64,000 bases of DNA from Brevibacillus dissolubilis (GTDB lineage: Bacteria; Bacillota; Bacilli; Brevibacillales; Brevibacillaceae): assembly GCF_006170445.1 (NCBI RefSeq), contig NZ_VCNA01000010.1:1-64000 (forward strand), written 5' to 3'. Positions within the stretch are counted from its first letter, which is position 1. Each line of letters begins with the position of its first letter. The notes below the pieces were generated by a model, which saw only the letters and a list, made by a program, of their open reading frames with translations, had not been told where the DNA came from and searched no databases. A program made the translations under genes and the position numbers. Shown piece after piece: positions 50,745-61,400 of this stretch.

Positions 50745-51766
50745 TCAATCAAGTCTGGTTAATCCCCAAAAAAGGCAAGTACATCGACGTCACCAACCTG
50801 GTGGAATCTATCGACTGGTCGGGCGGCAAATCGAGAGCACCGCGTACGCTCTCGGTGAAGCTGCTTGACACCAACCGTGGCCTGCACGAAAGGGCTCCGG
50901 TTGAGAACGGCATGGGTATCGTCTTTCGCAGAGACGGAAGCGAGCTGTTTCAGGGCGTGATTTTTACCTGTGATTACTCCAGCGGACATGTCTCTGTCAC
51001 CGCCTATGACGAGCTGTTCTACCTCGCGCAGAACAAGGATTCCTACCTCTTCACAGGCAAAAAAGCATCTGACATCATCCGAACGCTCTGCACCGACTTT
51101 TCCATCGACAAAGGAGAGATCAAGGACACCAAGCATGTGATTCCGTATCTTTTGTTCGATGGCGATTCACTGTATGACATGGTGATGAAAGCTCTGCAGA
51201 TTACCTACAAGCACACCGGCCAACGCTACGCTCTCTTTTCACGGGAGGGCAAGGTCCATCTCATCCCACGGGCGGAGAACATCCGCAAGTGGGTGATCGA
51301 GAGCGGGGTCAATCTGGTCGACTACTCGTATGCCAGATCAGTTGAAGGAACCGTCACCCGTGTCAAGCTGATCACCGGCGAGGAGAAGAAGACAATTGAA
51401 GTGACCGAGAAAAACGACGGTCTGATCGAAAAATACGGTGTGCTGCAGCATTTTGAAAAAGTAAGCGAGAAGCTCAACCGTGCCCAGCTGCAGGATCGGG
51501 CCAAGAAGATTCTGGAGAAAGAGGGCAAGGAGAAGAAGACCTTCCGTCTAAGCAATATTCCCGGCATTCCTGACGTGGTGACAGGGACGGCGGTTTTCGT
51601 GGTCGTGCCTGAGCTTGGCGTCAAGCAGGCGTACTACATCGAGGAGGACAGCCATTCTTTTGCAGGCCGTAAGCATACGATGTCGCTGACGCTGACGGAG
51701 ACCGATGATATCACCGAGGTCAATGCGGGCAAGGAAGAGCCGGAGAAGAAACAGGATAAAGCATAG
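50741..51766 (+). CDS. xkdQ: baseplate hub protein (XkdQ-like)
   Basis: 341 residues with the gp27-type hub pattern (LVESIDWSGGKSRAPRTLSVKLLDTNRG, then FQGVIFTCDYSSGHVSVTAYDELFYLAQNKDSYLF). It forms the central ring between tube and spike. Four-base overlap ATGA with xkdP. The end is Lys/Glu-rich. Confidence 0.88.
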   Translation: MINQVWLIPKKGKYIDVTNLVESIDWSGGKSRAPRTLSVKLLDTNRGLHERAPVENGMGIVFRRDGSELFQGVIFTCDYSSGHVSVTAYDELFYLAQNKDSYLFTGKKASDIIRTLCTDFSIDKGEIKDTKHVIPYLLFDGDSLYDMVMKALQITYKHTGQRYALFSREGKVHLIPRAENIRKWVIESGVNLVDYSYARSVEGTVTRVKLITGEEKKTIEVTEKNDGLIEKYGVLQHFEKVSEKLNRAQLQDRAKKILEKEGKEKKTFRLSNIPGIPDVVTGTAVFVVVPELGVKQAYYIEEDSHSFAGRKHTMSLTLTETDDITEVNAGKEEPEKKQDKA

Positions 51767-51777
51767 AAAGGGGGAGC

Positions 51778-52218
51778 ATGATGTCGCTTGGTGAACTGAT
51801 CAAACAGCACAGCCTCAAAAGCTTTCAATCCATAAAAGTCACTTCTCTGATGGAAGCTGAAGTGATTGCTGCCCCGCCTGAGCTCAAAATCAAGATCAAA
51901 GGAAATGACAAACTGATCATCCCCAAGGAGCTGATCGTCGTCTCCCAGCATCTGTGCAAGCACAAGCGTAAGGTGACCATCAAAAATGACGGCAAAACCG
52001 ACCTGACCGGGGGCAAGCCCAGCGTCTCGATGTCTGTGCAGGGCTATCAGCCACACGTCCACCAGGTCAGCAAAGTGGATCTTACCAGTGCCACTCTCAC
52101 GTCTACTGAAGCTGAAGTGGAGTTCCTCGATGAGCTCAAGCAGGGTGACTCCGTGATGGTTGCCAGTTTTGAAGGTGGGCAGAAATTCTTTATCCTGGAT
52201 CGAATTGTGACTTATTAA
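51778..52218 (+). CDS. xkdR: baseplate protein (XkdR/DUF2577-like)
   Basis: 146 residues; OB-like beta fold with LKIKIKGNDKLIIPKELIVV, a HVHQVSKVDLT metal-binding-like histidine stretch and FFILDRIVTY end, typical of DUF2577 spike/hub-associated proteins. Two ATGs in a row (51778, 51781) follow AAAGGGGG; either may start. Confidence 0.82.
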   Translation: MMSLGELIKQHSLKSFQSIKVTSLMEAEVIAAPPELKIKIKGNDKLIIPKELIVVSQHLCKHKRKVTIKNDGKTDLTGGKPSVSMSVQGYQPHVHQVSKVDLTSATLTSTEAEVEFLDELKQGDSVMVASFEGGQKFFILDRIVTY

Positions 52219-52233
52219 AAAAGGGGGATAGGT

Positions 52234-52635
52234 ATGGGATTAGCGCCCAAGATTGCATTTCCCACCAGTGTCAACGACCGCGTGCAGCCATCCAAGACGT
52301 ACCACCTCGATATTGAGACAGGTGAAATCACGCAGATGGTGGACGGGCTGGAAGCGATCCAACAATTCATCACCAAGGCGGTGCATACGATCCGCTATCA
52401 TTTTCCGATCTATTCGCACGATTACGGCTGCGAGATCAAGAATCTCTTGGGCCGTGGGTTTTCAGAGCGCTTCATTAAGTCTGAGATTGTGCGGATGATT
52501 ACGGAAGCGTTGATTTATGATGACCGGATCGAGAAGGTCTATGATTTTGACATTACGTCAGAGGAAGACAGTGTCTATGTCGCCTTCCAGGTCATGACCA
52601 GTGAAGGTACGATCAACTACAAGGGGGTGATCTAA
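52234..52635 (+). CDS. xkdS: baseplate wedge protein (gp25/XkdS-like)
   Basis: 133 residues. The DUF2634/gp25-like fold is marked by FITKAVHTIRYHFPIYSHDYGCEIKNLLG, then FIKSEIVRMITEALIYDDRIEKV. It joins the sheath to the wedge. AAAAGGGGG upstream. Confidence 0.88.
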   Translation: MGLAPKIAFPTSVNDRVQPSKTYHLDIETGEITQMVDGLEAIQQFITKAVHTIRYHFPIYSHDYGCEIKNLLGRGFSERFIKSEIVRMITEALIYDDRIEKVYDFDITSEEDSVYVAFQVMTSEGTINYKGVI

Positions 52636-52636
52636 G

Positions 52637-53665
52637 ATGTCGATCACGACAACCGACACCACAGCGAATCAAGGCTATCAAACCAAGCTGCAACAGATGT
52701 TAGACACCATCCCAGACAGCCTCGACAAGCGGGAAGGCTCGATTATCTATGATGCGCTGGCCCCGATTGCGCTGCAGCTGTGGATTGAGGAGAGCAAGTT
52801 CCAGGGGATTCTGGAGCAAGCCTTCGCGGTGACTGCCGAGGGGCGTTATCTGGAGCTGATCGCCAAGGATCATGGTCTACAGCGTACACCGGCGACTCAT
52901 GCCAAGGTGACGCTCGTCTTCACCGGGGTCATCGGCAAAACCGTCCCCAAAGGCACGACCTGTGGGGTTCCTGACTCCGATGTATCCTTCGTCACAGACG
53001 AAGCCGTGGTCATCGACAACCAGGGCCGTGCGACTGTACTGGCCACCTGCAAATTATCAGGAGCCATCGGCAATGTGGGGGCGAACAAAATCACCCTGAT
53101 TTTCGATCCGATTCTCGATATCTGGACGGTGACCAATCCAGAACCGGCCAAAGGCGGGGCGGACGAAGAGAGCGACCAAAGCTTACGCAACCGCATCTTG
53201 TACCAGAAACGCAATCCAGAGCATGGCGGCACCGATTCCGACTATGTCCGCTGGGCGTTGAGTGTCACCGGTGTGACCTATGCCAAGGCCATCGATAAAC
53301 CGCGAGGCATCGGTACTGTCGATGTCATCGTCGGGGGGAACGAGACCCAGATTGATCAGATCGTCCAAGACACCCAAGGAGAGATCAACCGCAAAAAGCC
53401 AAGCGGTGTGGATGTCAAAGTGCGGAAGGTACGCATGCAGGAGGTGCCGATCCGGGTCAAAGTGGAGGGCATCGATGCCGACAAGGCGATAAAGGCGATC
53501 CGCGAATACACCAGCACCATCGGAGTGGGCGGCACCGTCTACTGGGCCAAAATCCTCTCAGCGGTCATCAACGCAGGTGCGACCGACGCGACGATGATTC
53601 AGCCGACACAAAATATCAAGCTTGAGGATGACAGCGCGATTGATGTGGTGGTGAACATCGAATGA
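52637..53665 (+). CDS. xkdT: baseplate J-like protein (XkdT-like)
   Basis: 342 residues. Typical baseplate-J features: LDKREGSIIYDALAPIALQLWIEE, then GRYLELIAKDHGLQR, the DQSLRNRILYQKRNPEHGGTDSDYVRWALSVTGV segment and a PRGIGTVDVIVGG module. It is the main wedge strut, begins one base after xkdS and overlaps xkdU by four. Confidence 0.92.
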   Translation: MSITTTDTTANQGYQTKLQQMLDTIPDSLDKREGSIIYDALAPIALQLWIEESKFQGILEQAFAVTAEGRYLELIAKDHGLQRTPATHAKVTLVFTGVIGKTVPKGTTCGVPDSDVSFVTDEAVVIDNQGRATVLATCKLSGAIGNVGANKITLIFDPILDIWTVTNPEPAKGGADEESDQSLRNRILYQKRNPEHGGTDSDYVRWALSVTGVTYAKAIDKPRGIGTVDVIVGGNETQIDQIVQDTQGEINRKKPSGVDVKVRKVRMQEVPIRVKVEGIDADKAIKAIREYTSTIGVGGTVYWAKILSAVINAGATDATMIQPTQNIKLEDDSAIDVVVNIE

Positions 53666-54378
53666 GTATCGATCTGATGAGATACCTGCCGGAGTATTAT
53701 CAGGAAAGCCGGCAGATGAAGGCGATCATGGAGGCGGTTGCCACACACATGCCTGATGTGGACGGCGAGATGTGGAAATCCTTCTTCGTCAGCCTGTTAA
53801 GCGACAAATCCCTTGATCTGTGGCGACGGGAGTTCGGGGTGGAGAGTCAGGAGGAGCTGATGGCCCGCCTGCGTTCCACCGGGATGATGAATCTGGAGAT
53901 GCTTAATTTTCAGGGCTTCACGATTCACGAGCCGTACCGGGATATGCCCGAAGACGGGATGATCCTGTCTGAGGCAGGGGTGATGGCAGACGGCAAAGAA
54001 TTCATGCCGCTGACAACGGTTATTTTTACCACACCGGAGACGTTGGTGGTGGCCAAGGGATTGGTCAGACTGATGGGTCTTTCCGGCTTTCAATATCTGC
54101 TGTCCCTCGCTATTGAGGAGTATCTCTGTGTCCAACCTGGAGAGATGCATGAAAACACCCGCACGATTTATACAAGAATTACGAGGTTGGATGAGACGGC
54201 AGAGGAGCTGAGCGGCCATCCGATCCGGCGGGAGGAGCAACGTACGATTTATGGGGAGCACCATGCCGATGCCAGACATCGCAGCTGGTGGTCCCCTAAC
54301 GTTTTTTTCACAGATTCGGTACAGTACCGGGACACGCTGAGCAGTATGCAATACGCAAGCGTGACGCAAATGAACTAG
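53662..54378 (+). CDS. xkdU: baseplate wedge protein (XkdU/DUF2313-like)
   Basis: 238 residues. LMRYLPEYYQESRQMKAIMEAVATHMPDV is the N-terminal signature of the family (gpI/gp6 C-part equivalent). The C-terminal part (about 150-238) is less typical. ATGAG overlap with xkdT. Confidence 0.87.
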   Translation: MSIDLMRYLPEYYQESRQMKAIMEAVATHMPDVDGEMWKSFFVSLLSDKSLDLWRREFGVESQEELMARLRSTGMMNLEMLNFQGFTIHEPYRDMPEDGMILSEAGVMADGKEFMPLTTVIFTTPETLVVAKGLVRLMGLSGFQYLLSLAIEEYLCVQPGEMHENTRTIYTRITRLDETAEELSGHPIRREEQRTIYGEHHADARHRSWWSPNVFFTDSVQYRDTLSSMQYASVTQMN

Positions 54379-54390
54379 GAGGTGTATCCC

Positions 54391-54903
54391 ATGCCAAGTT
54401 ATACAAGTGATGCCAGCGGGCTCCGTGCTTTTCAGGCGGCCAAGCTGGTGCAAGACGGAAGCGTATGGGTGGCAATCGGCAAGACTTCCCCGTGGAACGA
54501 GGGAGAAACCGTGCCGGTGGTCACAAGCGACATGACCCTGCAAGAAACCGTCGCCTTCAAACGGGCGGATCAGATCGCCTTCGTCGTCAAGGATGACAAG
54601 GGAACGATTGAGCAACGGGGACAAAAATGGCGCATTCTCAAATCAGACGAAGCCAAAGCGACCGATTGCCGCCATGTCTATGTGCAGGCATGGCTCAACT
54701 ATGACGAATTCCCGCTGGTCACCTACCGTCAGACAGGCGTCTATGCCGGATTGGTGCTCAAATCTGGCGTGGCAGCCAACGAGCAGGTCGTGACCCTTGA
54801 GGATATTGTGGACGTGGGCTACCTGCTGGTGCTCAATAACCGTTCGCCGATTCAACGGGATGCGACTCAAAAAGAATCACTCGATTTCATTATTGAGTTT
54901 TAA
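54391..54903 (+). CDS. baseplate/tail accessory protein, gp53-like
   Basis: 170 residues. Repeated short beta strands (GSVWVAIGKTSPWNEGETVP, RHVYVQAWLNYDEFPLVTYRQTGVYAG) resemble T4 gp53-type wedge proteins seen in other Bacillota myophages, but the match is weak. ATG 54391 after AGGAGGTG. Confidence 0.62.
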   Translation: MPSYTSDASGLRAFQAAKLVQDGSVWVAIGKTSPWNEGETVPVVTSDMTLQETVAFKRADQIAFVVKDDKGTIEQRGQKWRILKSDEAKATDCRHVYVQAWLNYDEFPLVTYRQTGVYAGLVLKSGVAANEQVVTLEDIVDVGYLLVLNNRSPIQRDATQKESLDFIIEF

Positions 54904-54914
54904 GGAGGTAGCGT

Positions 54915-56981
54915 ATGACGACCTATCACAATCGTTTTACACCGGATAAACGCTGGGTGTCCGTACAGGCAGTCGGAGGCAGACGCCTGCAGGCGGCCGA
55001 GCTCAACGAGATGCAGTCCATCGCCCTGTACCGTGACAAGCAGATCGGTGACGTGATTTTTGGCTCCGGCCACATCATCGAGGGCGGCCAGATCTATATT
55101 AATGAAACGAAAACCAAGGTGAAAATCTCCCCATCCCGTGTCTATCTGGACGGCATGATTCACGAGATCCCAGAAACGACCCTCGACGTCCGGGGAACGG
55201 GCGAAGAGACGATCGGTCTGAAGGTGGAATATACCAATCTGACCTACCGCGACGATACCGAGCTGCTCGACCCGGCTGTTGGCTACTCCAACTATGGCTT
55301 GCCCGGCGCCGACCGCCTGATTGCCAACCCGCAATGGATGGCCAATGACATCACCGCTACGACGATGTTCCGCCTGCAGGACGGACAGCTGTTGACAGCC
55401 AAGCTGCCGCCTGAGCTGGAAGGCTTCCAACCCGTGCTGGCCCGCCGTACGCACGATACGAGCGGCAACTTCCTCGTATCCGGGATGGACGGCTTCATCG
55501 AGCCAAGAGATACCGAGCGTGTCACACTTGTTGTCGATGCCGGGAAAGCTTATGTTCAGGGGTATGAAATCTCCAAGCTGGTCCCACTGCGTATCCCGAT
55601 CCCCAAAGCGCTCGACACCCAGCTTGTCACGAATGAAACCAAAACCTTTGTCAGCGGAACCACCGACTATGCACTCAACTCCCAGCCTGTCAAAGAGATC
55701 AAAGCGCTCACCGCTACAATTGAAGTCTCCGCCGTCATCACCCGTGGCAATATCGCGGGGACAGCAGACACACTGCCGAAGACCCCTGTAGTTGATATCG
55801 TCTCCGTCACGGCAGGTGCTACCACCTATACCAAAGGAACCGACTACCAGCTCTCCGGCAACACGGTCGACTGGGTGCCGAACGGTCAAGAGCCACCAGG
55901 TGGTACCTCGTACACCGTCGTCTACCGTTATACCAAAACGATGATCCCCCAAACCGACTACAAGCTGGAAAACGAAAAGGTGAAGTTCCTGTCTGGTGGT
56001 GACAAGCCCGTCAACGGTACCACCTTCCAGACTACCTATGAATTCTATCTCGCGCGAAAAGATGTCTACTATCTGACCGCCGAAGGGGAGATCAAGCTGG
56101 TGCAGGGGCAGAGCGCGATTTTGCCGCCAAGCCCATCAGCTCCTCCGGATGTACTGGAGTTAGGCGAGCTTTATCTGCCGCCGAACAGCAACCAAGTCGT
56201 CGTCTACAACCGTAAGCCGAAGCGATTGACCATGCTCGAACTGCGTTCACTCCTCGATCGTCTGGAGCGTGCCGAGTACAACCAAGCGATCAATGACTTG
56301 GACCGTACCGCCCAATACTCCGACCCGACGATCCAGAAAAAAGGGATCTTCACCGACAATTTCACCAACTTCGAACGCGCCGACGTGACCCACCCGCAGT
56401 TTGACGCGATGCTCAATCCGGGTGAAAAGGTGCTGCAGCTGCCTGTCGAGCAGGAGCTGGTGGATCTGCTCATCGACCGCGCTGCCTCCAATGTCCGCAT
56501 TCACGAGCGTCTGACCACCATCGACTATACGGAAGAAGTACTGATCGACCAGTCCTTTGCGACCGAGACGATGAACGTCAACCCGTATCAGGTATTCGGC
56601 AATCTGGCTACCGTCCGTCTCACACCGTCCCATGATTCATGGGTGGAGACCTCGATTGTGACCCGTACCGTCTGGGATTGGTGGGCGACCTGGAGAAGCG
56701 TTGAGCGCACGGAAACCCGCGTGATTCTCGATGAGAACGTACCGTTTATCCGTGTCCGTGACGTCGTCGTCCAAGCAGAGGGCTTCGAGCCGAACAGTGA
56801 CAATATCAAAGCAACCTTTGACGGTGTAGACATCGCTCTGACACCACTGGACAGCTCTGTAAAAGGCACGCTGCCAGGCACGATGAAAGCAGACGCCAAT
56901 GGCCGCTTCAGCTGCAAATTTACCATTCCAGCCAACATCCGCACAGGTACGCGGGAAGTGCGGTTCTGGAACGAAGTATAG
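54915..56981 (+). CDS. DUF4815-type tail protein, part 1
   Basis: 688 residues. Resembles DUF4815 tail/baseplate proteins: it opens YHNRFTPDKRWVSVQAVGGRRLQAAELNEMQS, and the LELGELYLPPNSNQVVVYNRKPKRLTMLELRSLLDRLERAEY block is typical. The C-terminus is an Ig-like domain (about 590-688). In some related elements this and the next frame seem to be one longer protein. AAGGAGG before ATG 54915. Confidence 0.75.
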   Translation: MTTYHNRFTPDKRWVSVQAVGGRRLQAAELNEMQSIALYRDKQIGDVIFGSGHIIEGGQIYINETKTKVKISPSRVYLDGMIHEIPETTLDVRGTGEETIGLKVEYTNLTYRDDTELLDPAVGYSNYGLPGADRLIANPQWMANDITATTMFRLQDGQLLTAKLPPELEGFQPVLARRTHDTSGNFLVSGMDGFIEPRDTERVTLVVDAGKAYVQGYEISKLVPLRIPIPKALDTQLVTNETKTFVSGTTDYALNSQPVKEIKALTATIEVSAVITRGNIAGTADTLPKTPVVDIVSVTAGATTYTKGTDYQLSGNTVDWVPNGQEPPGGTSYTVVYRYTKTMIPQTDYKLENEKVKFLSGGDKPVNGTTFQTTYEFYLARKDVYYLTAEGEIKLVQGQSAILPPSPSAPPDVLELGELYLPPNSNQVVVYNRKPKRLTMLELRSLLDRLERAEYNQAINDLDRTAQYSDPTIQKKGIFTDNFTNFERADVTHPQFDAMLNPGEKVLQLPVEQELVDLLIDRAASNVRIHERLTTIDYTEEVLIDQSFATETMNVNPYQVFGNLATVRLTPSHDSWVETSIVTRTVWDWWATWRSVERTETRVILDENVPFIRVRDVVVQAEGFEPNSDNIKATFDGVDIALTPLDSSVKGTLPGTMKADANGRFSCKFTIPANIRTGTREVRFWNEV

Positions 56982-56996
56982 AGGAGATGATGAAGA

Positions 56997-58118
56997 ATGC
57001 CAATTCAAAATGAAGCCAGAGCCTCCTATGTGGGGGTGGGCCGCAAACAGATTATCGAGCAAACCTTTTGGCAAATTCCATGGTGGCGCTTAACCGACCC
57101 GCTCGCCCAGACGTTCATGCTGACGGAAGAACGTTTTATCACATCCATCGATCTCTACTTTGCCACCAAAGACCCGACCGCTGACATCACCATCCAGATC
57201 CGGCAAGTCTCCAACGGCTATCCGTCGATGAACGTACTTACCTCCAAGGTACTCAACGCCTCACAGGTAAGAGTCTCCAATGACGGCTCCTTGTCCACCC
57301 GTGTCACGTTCCCAGACCCTGTGCTGCTTCAGGCCAACACCGAATACGCGGTCGTTCTGTTGACCTCATCCAGCCAATACCGCGCTTATGTCGCACGGAT
57401 GAGCAACAAAGATATTTTGACCCAGCGTGTCGTTGCCCGTCAGCCGTATGATGTGGGTCTCCTGTTCTCCTCCTCCAACGGTTCAGCGTGGACGGCGCAT
57501 CAGGACATGGATCTCAAATTCAAGCTCTACGGAGCCAAGTTCAAATCCCAATCCGTGCTGATGACGCAAAAAACCACCTTGAAGGACGCCACCCATCTGG
57601 TTCTTGCAGTGAATCAGCTGGTTCCGCAACGCTCCGAGATCCAATGGCAATATTCCACCGACAAAAACACATGGTTTGCCTTAGCCGACCAAGATGTGAC
57701 CCAACTGGGCAGTCCGGCCACTGAGGTCTATGTCCGTGCCTTGCTCAATTCCAAAGGCTCCTCACCGGTGATCCAAACCAGCATGAATGCCATCGCGATG
57801 TCGTACAAGCCGGCTGGTGTCTATATGAGCCGGGCGATTACGTCTGCCGCTCCATTTACCAAGGTGACGGTCTACGTGGATCTCTTCACACCGTCCGGAA
57901 CCAATCAGTCGCTGGTGTACTCCGTCGATAACGGCCAGACCTGGATTTCCATGGGATCAGCCACCGAGCAGACCCCTATCGATGCACAATTCACCCAGCT
58001 CAAATTCGAAAAGAACCTCAGCACAGCAGCTACCTCGCTGCGCATCCGCATCAGACAAAATACCACGGTCCCAACCATCACGCCAAAAGCACGCAATCTG
58101 ATGGTGCACATCTCATAA
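56997..58118 (+). CDS. tail protein following the DUF4815 gene (possible split C-terminal part)
   Basis: 373 residues. The first 45 residues lead into TDPLAQTFMLTEERFITSIDLYFATKDPTADITIQIRQ, a segment usually met inside long DUF4815-type proteins. Further beta-sandwich domains follow. It has its own RBS (GAGGAGATG) 16 bp after the previous stop, so it can be an independent gene, or the two arose by a split. Likely structural. Confidence 0.7.
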   Translation: MPIQNEARASYVGVGRKQIIEQTFWQIPWWRLTDPLAQTFMLTEERFITSIDLYFATKDPTADITIQIRQVSNGYPSMNVLTSKVLNASQVRVSNDGSLSTRVTFPDPVLLQANTEYAVVLLTSSSQYRAYVARMSNKDILTQRVVARQPYDVGLLFSSSNGSAWTAHQDMDLKFKLYGAKFKSQSVLMTQKTTLKDATHLVLAVNQLVPQRSEIQWQYSTDKNTWFALADQDVTQLGSPATEVYVRALLNSKGSSPVIQTSMNAIAMSYKPAGVYMSRAITSAAPFTKVTVYVDLFTPSGTNQSLVYSVDNGQTWISMGSATEQTPIDAQFTQLKFEKNLSTAATSLRIRIRQNTTVPTITPKARNLMVHIS

Positions 58119-58135
58119 GCAAGGAGTGATTTGCT

Positions 58136-58459
58136 ATGGCAGTGACCCAAGCAAGAATCTCCGTTGACCCAAAAGCCCCTGACAGCCTGATGTCAGGGGC
58201 TTTAAAAATCAACGGCAACTTCGACAAAACCGACGCCGAACTGGAAAGCCATCATAATCAGATCACCAGTCTCGGTACCCGACTGGTCAACACCGAGCGG
58301 AATCTGATCGATGCGTTAATTGAGCTGGAGACGATGAAAAATGCCGAGCTCAACGGTGTCAACTCGAATATTCTCATCGAAACCTTCCGTGATCTCGATG
58401 AAGTGACGATGCATCACGGCGTGTTCGCACAGATTCAAGGCAAAATTATTTTGAGATAG
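58136..58459 (+). CDS. small tail protein before the fibre gene
   Basis: 107 residues. A short N-terminal beta part, a helical coiled-coil middle (about 30-75, TDAELESHHNQITSLGTRLVNTERNLIDALIELE) and a short beta end; it looks like a trimeric fibre-attachment protein. No family recognised. AAGGAGTG before ATG 58136. Its coding start contains the perfect inverted repeat at 58172-58203. Confidence 0.6.
   Translation: MAVTQARISVDPKAPDSLMSGALKINGNFDKTDAELESHHNQITSLGTRLVNTERNLIDALIELETMKNAELNGVNSNILIETFRDLDEVTMHHGVFAQIQGKIILR
58172..58203. repeat. perfect 13-bp intragenic inverted repeat
   Basis: AAAGCCCCTGACA (58172-58184) and TGTCAGGGGCTTT (58191-58203) around a 6-base loop, inside codons 12-23 of the small tail protein gene. 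It looks like a terminator stem but has only three T before A-rich sequence. Confidence 0.7.
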
Positions 58460-58471
58460 GAGGTAGAGAAT

Positions 58472-61400
58472 GTGCCTATCAGTTTTCGATTAATAGGAAC
58501 GTATACACTATCCGGATCAAACGGTAACCTGATGACTGTCGGTGCTTCCCGAAGCCGAAGCCACTTTAACAATGCAAGTTATACGTACTATTCGGATAAT
58601 AACAACATTATAAGTGGCTCTCACTCGTGGAACGCTAATAGTCCTAACTTTCCAGCCATAGGGTATTATCAGGGCTCTCAGTATGATCCAATGAGCGATA
58701 CATTTATCCGAAATAACTCAGGGACGATTGCTGAGTATAACTCTAATAATACCCTGATACGATCTATGTCTATAACCAGTACTATATCTGGTTATCACCA
58801 ATATGATGGGATTATTACTGGTTTATGCGGAGAACCGTATTTCTACTATTATAGATACAATACAGGACAACTCTATCGAATTAACCGGGATATGACGGGA
58901 ACCCCTGTGCTGGTCTGTACAGTACAAACCGGTTATGTATCGCACTCGTGGGCAGCGGGTGGTTTCTTTCATAAGGATTTTCTTTACTTGCGGAATGGCA
59001 GTGTAATCAATGAATTCCGTATTTCCGATGGTGTCTACACTCGGCAGGCAGTGACAGGCCTTCAAGCCGCTAACTCGCCATATCCATTTGTGACTTACTA
59101 CCCATCACAGGTGTTTGGTATCACCTTTTATTTCACCGTAGCAGACTATAGCGGAATAGACTATCAGCTCTACGAAATCAATCTCGGTCAACTCTCTGTC
59201 CCTACGATTACTTCACCCAAAGGAACTGCTGTAGCCCCAGCTTACACCTCGTCTCAAACCCCTGCGTTACAATGGAGCTACAGTGATGCTGATGGCGATG
59301 CCCAAAAAGCCTATCAAATCGAAGTCTATAACAACAGCACAGGTGCCCTCGTCTGCACAACCAACCGGGTAAACAGTACAGCTTCCAGTTGGACCTACAG
59401 CGGTGCGACGTTGAACTGGTTCACCACCTACAAGTGGCGAATCAAAACATGGGACGCTTTGGAAGGGGAGAGTGCCTGGAGTGATTACAGTTACTTCATT
59501 CCGAACCGTGCACCGACCACTCCGGGAATCACAGCACCTAGGGGAACCTCTACAGTACCCGTCTTAGTCCCGACGCTGACCCCAGTCATGCAATGGACAT
59601 TTGCCGACCCAGACCCGGGTGACACTCCGACCGCCTATCAGATCGAGGTCTATAACAATGCAGGCACGCTTGTCCATAATACGGGCAAGGTAACCAGTAC
59701 AGCACTTTCCTGGACCTACAACGGAACAGCGCTCACCTGGAACACGATCTACAAGTGGCGTGTGAAAACATGGGACATTGCCAGCATGGAAGGGGTCTGG
59801 AGCGACTACAACTTCTTCCGAACCAACCGTCCGCCGACAGCAACCAACATCACAGGTGCATCTTCAGTGGACTTTCCTATTGGCTTGGGCAAGACCCCGA
59901 GACTTCATTTTCAATATTCCGACCCAGAAGTTGATACGCTGAAATCCTTCAACATCAAAATTTTCCGCGCCAGCGACAACGTGGTAGTCGTCAACAAATC
60001 CGTCACAACCAACCAGTCCTACTATGATGTCATCGTTACTGAATTGCAGGCTGATACCATCTATGGCTGGCAGGTTCAACCGACAGATATCATGGGGTAC
60101 CAGGCGACTGCCTTTTCGACCCCAACATACTTCTACACCAACATGTTACCTGAGACCCCAATTCTCCTCAGCCCGCCGGACAATATCCGCACCAACACCA
60201 AACCAACCTTCGAAGCGTCCATCAACAATGATCTGGAAGCAGACTACCAGCACTTTAAGCTGCAGCTGGCAGAAGATGACCAGTTCACGGTCGGGGTGCA
60301 CAACTATGATACCTCCATCCAAAAGACAGGCTGGGAGGTCTATGACGGCAGTAAGTGGGTGGCATTTCCGACAGGTGGTGTCCGCAGGGTGAAGCAGCTG
60401 GTGGTTGACCCGTCCTTTGAACTCGGTAGCATGGAGTGGGCCAAGCTCTGGGATTACATGGAGGAACCTGCAGCCAACGATGCCATCGATACCAAAGCAA
60501 CCCCGCTTACCGGCAAACGTGCACTGCGGATCGTCAATAACAGTGGAACGAGCGGATTAGGCGTCCAGCATATTCTCGCAGGCTGGAAACCAGGTGACCG
60601 TCTCAAAGTAACTGCCAAGGTGTTTGCGGTTCGCGTCGGGACACAAGCCCGGATCAACATCGATGTGCTTGGTGAGAATTACGATCCAGAAGGAATTGTC
60701 ATCACCAGCCCGACTACGAAGTACGAGACCTACAGCTTTGAGGCCCCACTGCCTGCAATGGACTTGAACAACCTGTCTGTCAGAATCTTTGTCGATGGCG
60801 GCAATCCGGCTAACACCGAATTTTGGGTAGATGACATCACCGTTGAAGTGATTCAGCCAGCCACCTATGAAAAAGTCCGCTTCACTCCACAGAACGATCT
60901 GATCGAAGGCAAAACCTATTACTGGCGGATCGCACCGATTGACGGCTACACAGGAACGCTGGGCTACTATACCGACAAACGGGTGTTGACGAATCTTTTC
61001 GGATCAGCAGGTAATTTGGAGTCCTTTACCAACAACACATTCGCTGGATTCGATCACCATTATGATGTAGGGGCTGCCACGCTGCAAAAGAGCACAACCG
61101 ATTTTCTCTACGGCTCTGCTTCTGCCAAACTGGTCAATACGATTGCGGACAACTATGCGCGTCTGGCCCGCCAAGTCACCTTAACCCGTGGGAAATACTA
61201 CCTATTCATGGCGGATGTCAAATCAGACGTGGCAGACGTGACGATCAACGTGGCCAGCTTCTTCGGCAAACCGCTCGGCAAGACGAACATGTGGCAGACG
61301 ATTTATACCAAATGCCCTGGTGTCGGACGCAAAGACTGGGCGGTCATCTATGCCAACAATACGGCCGAGCAGCAGACTACCTATATTGATGGCATCCGTT

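Noticed and set aside
54900-55952. Long minus-strand frame opposite the DUF4815 gene, and similar 300-600-residue antisense frames opposite the protease, sheath and trpB genes.
   Set aside because: Shadow frames produced by C/G-rich third positions of the real genes; they lack RBS and recognisable domains.
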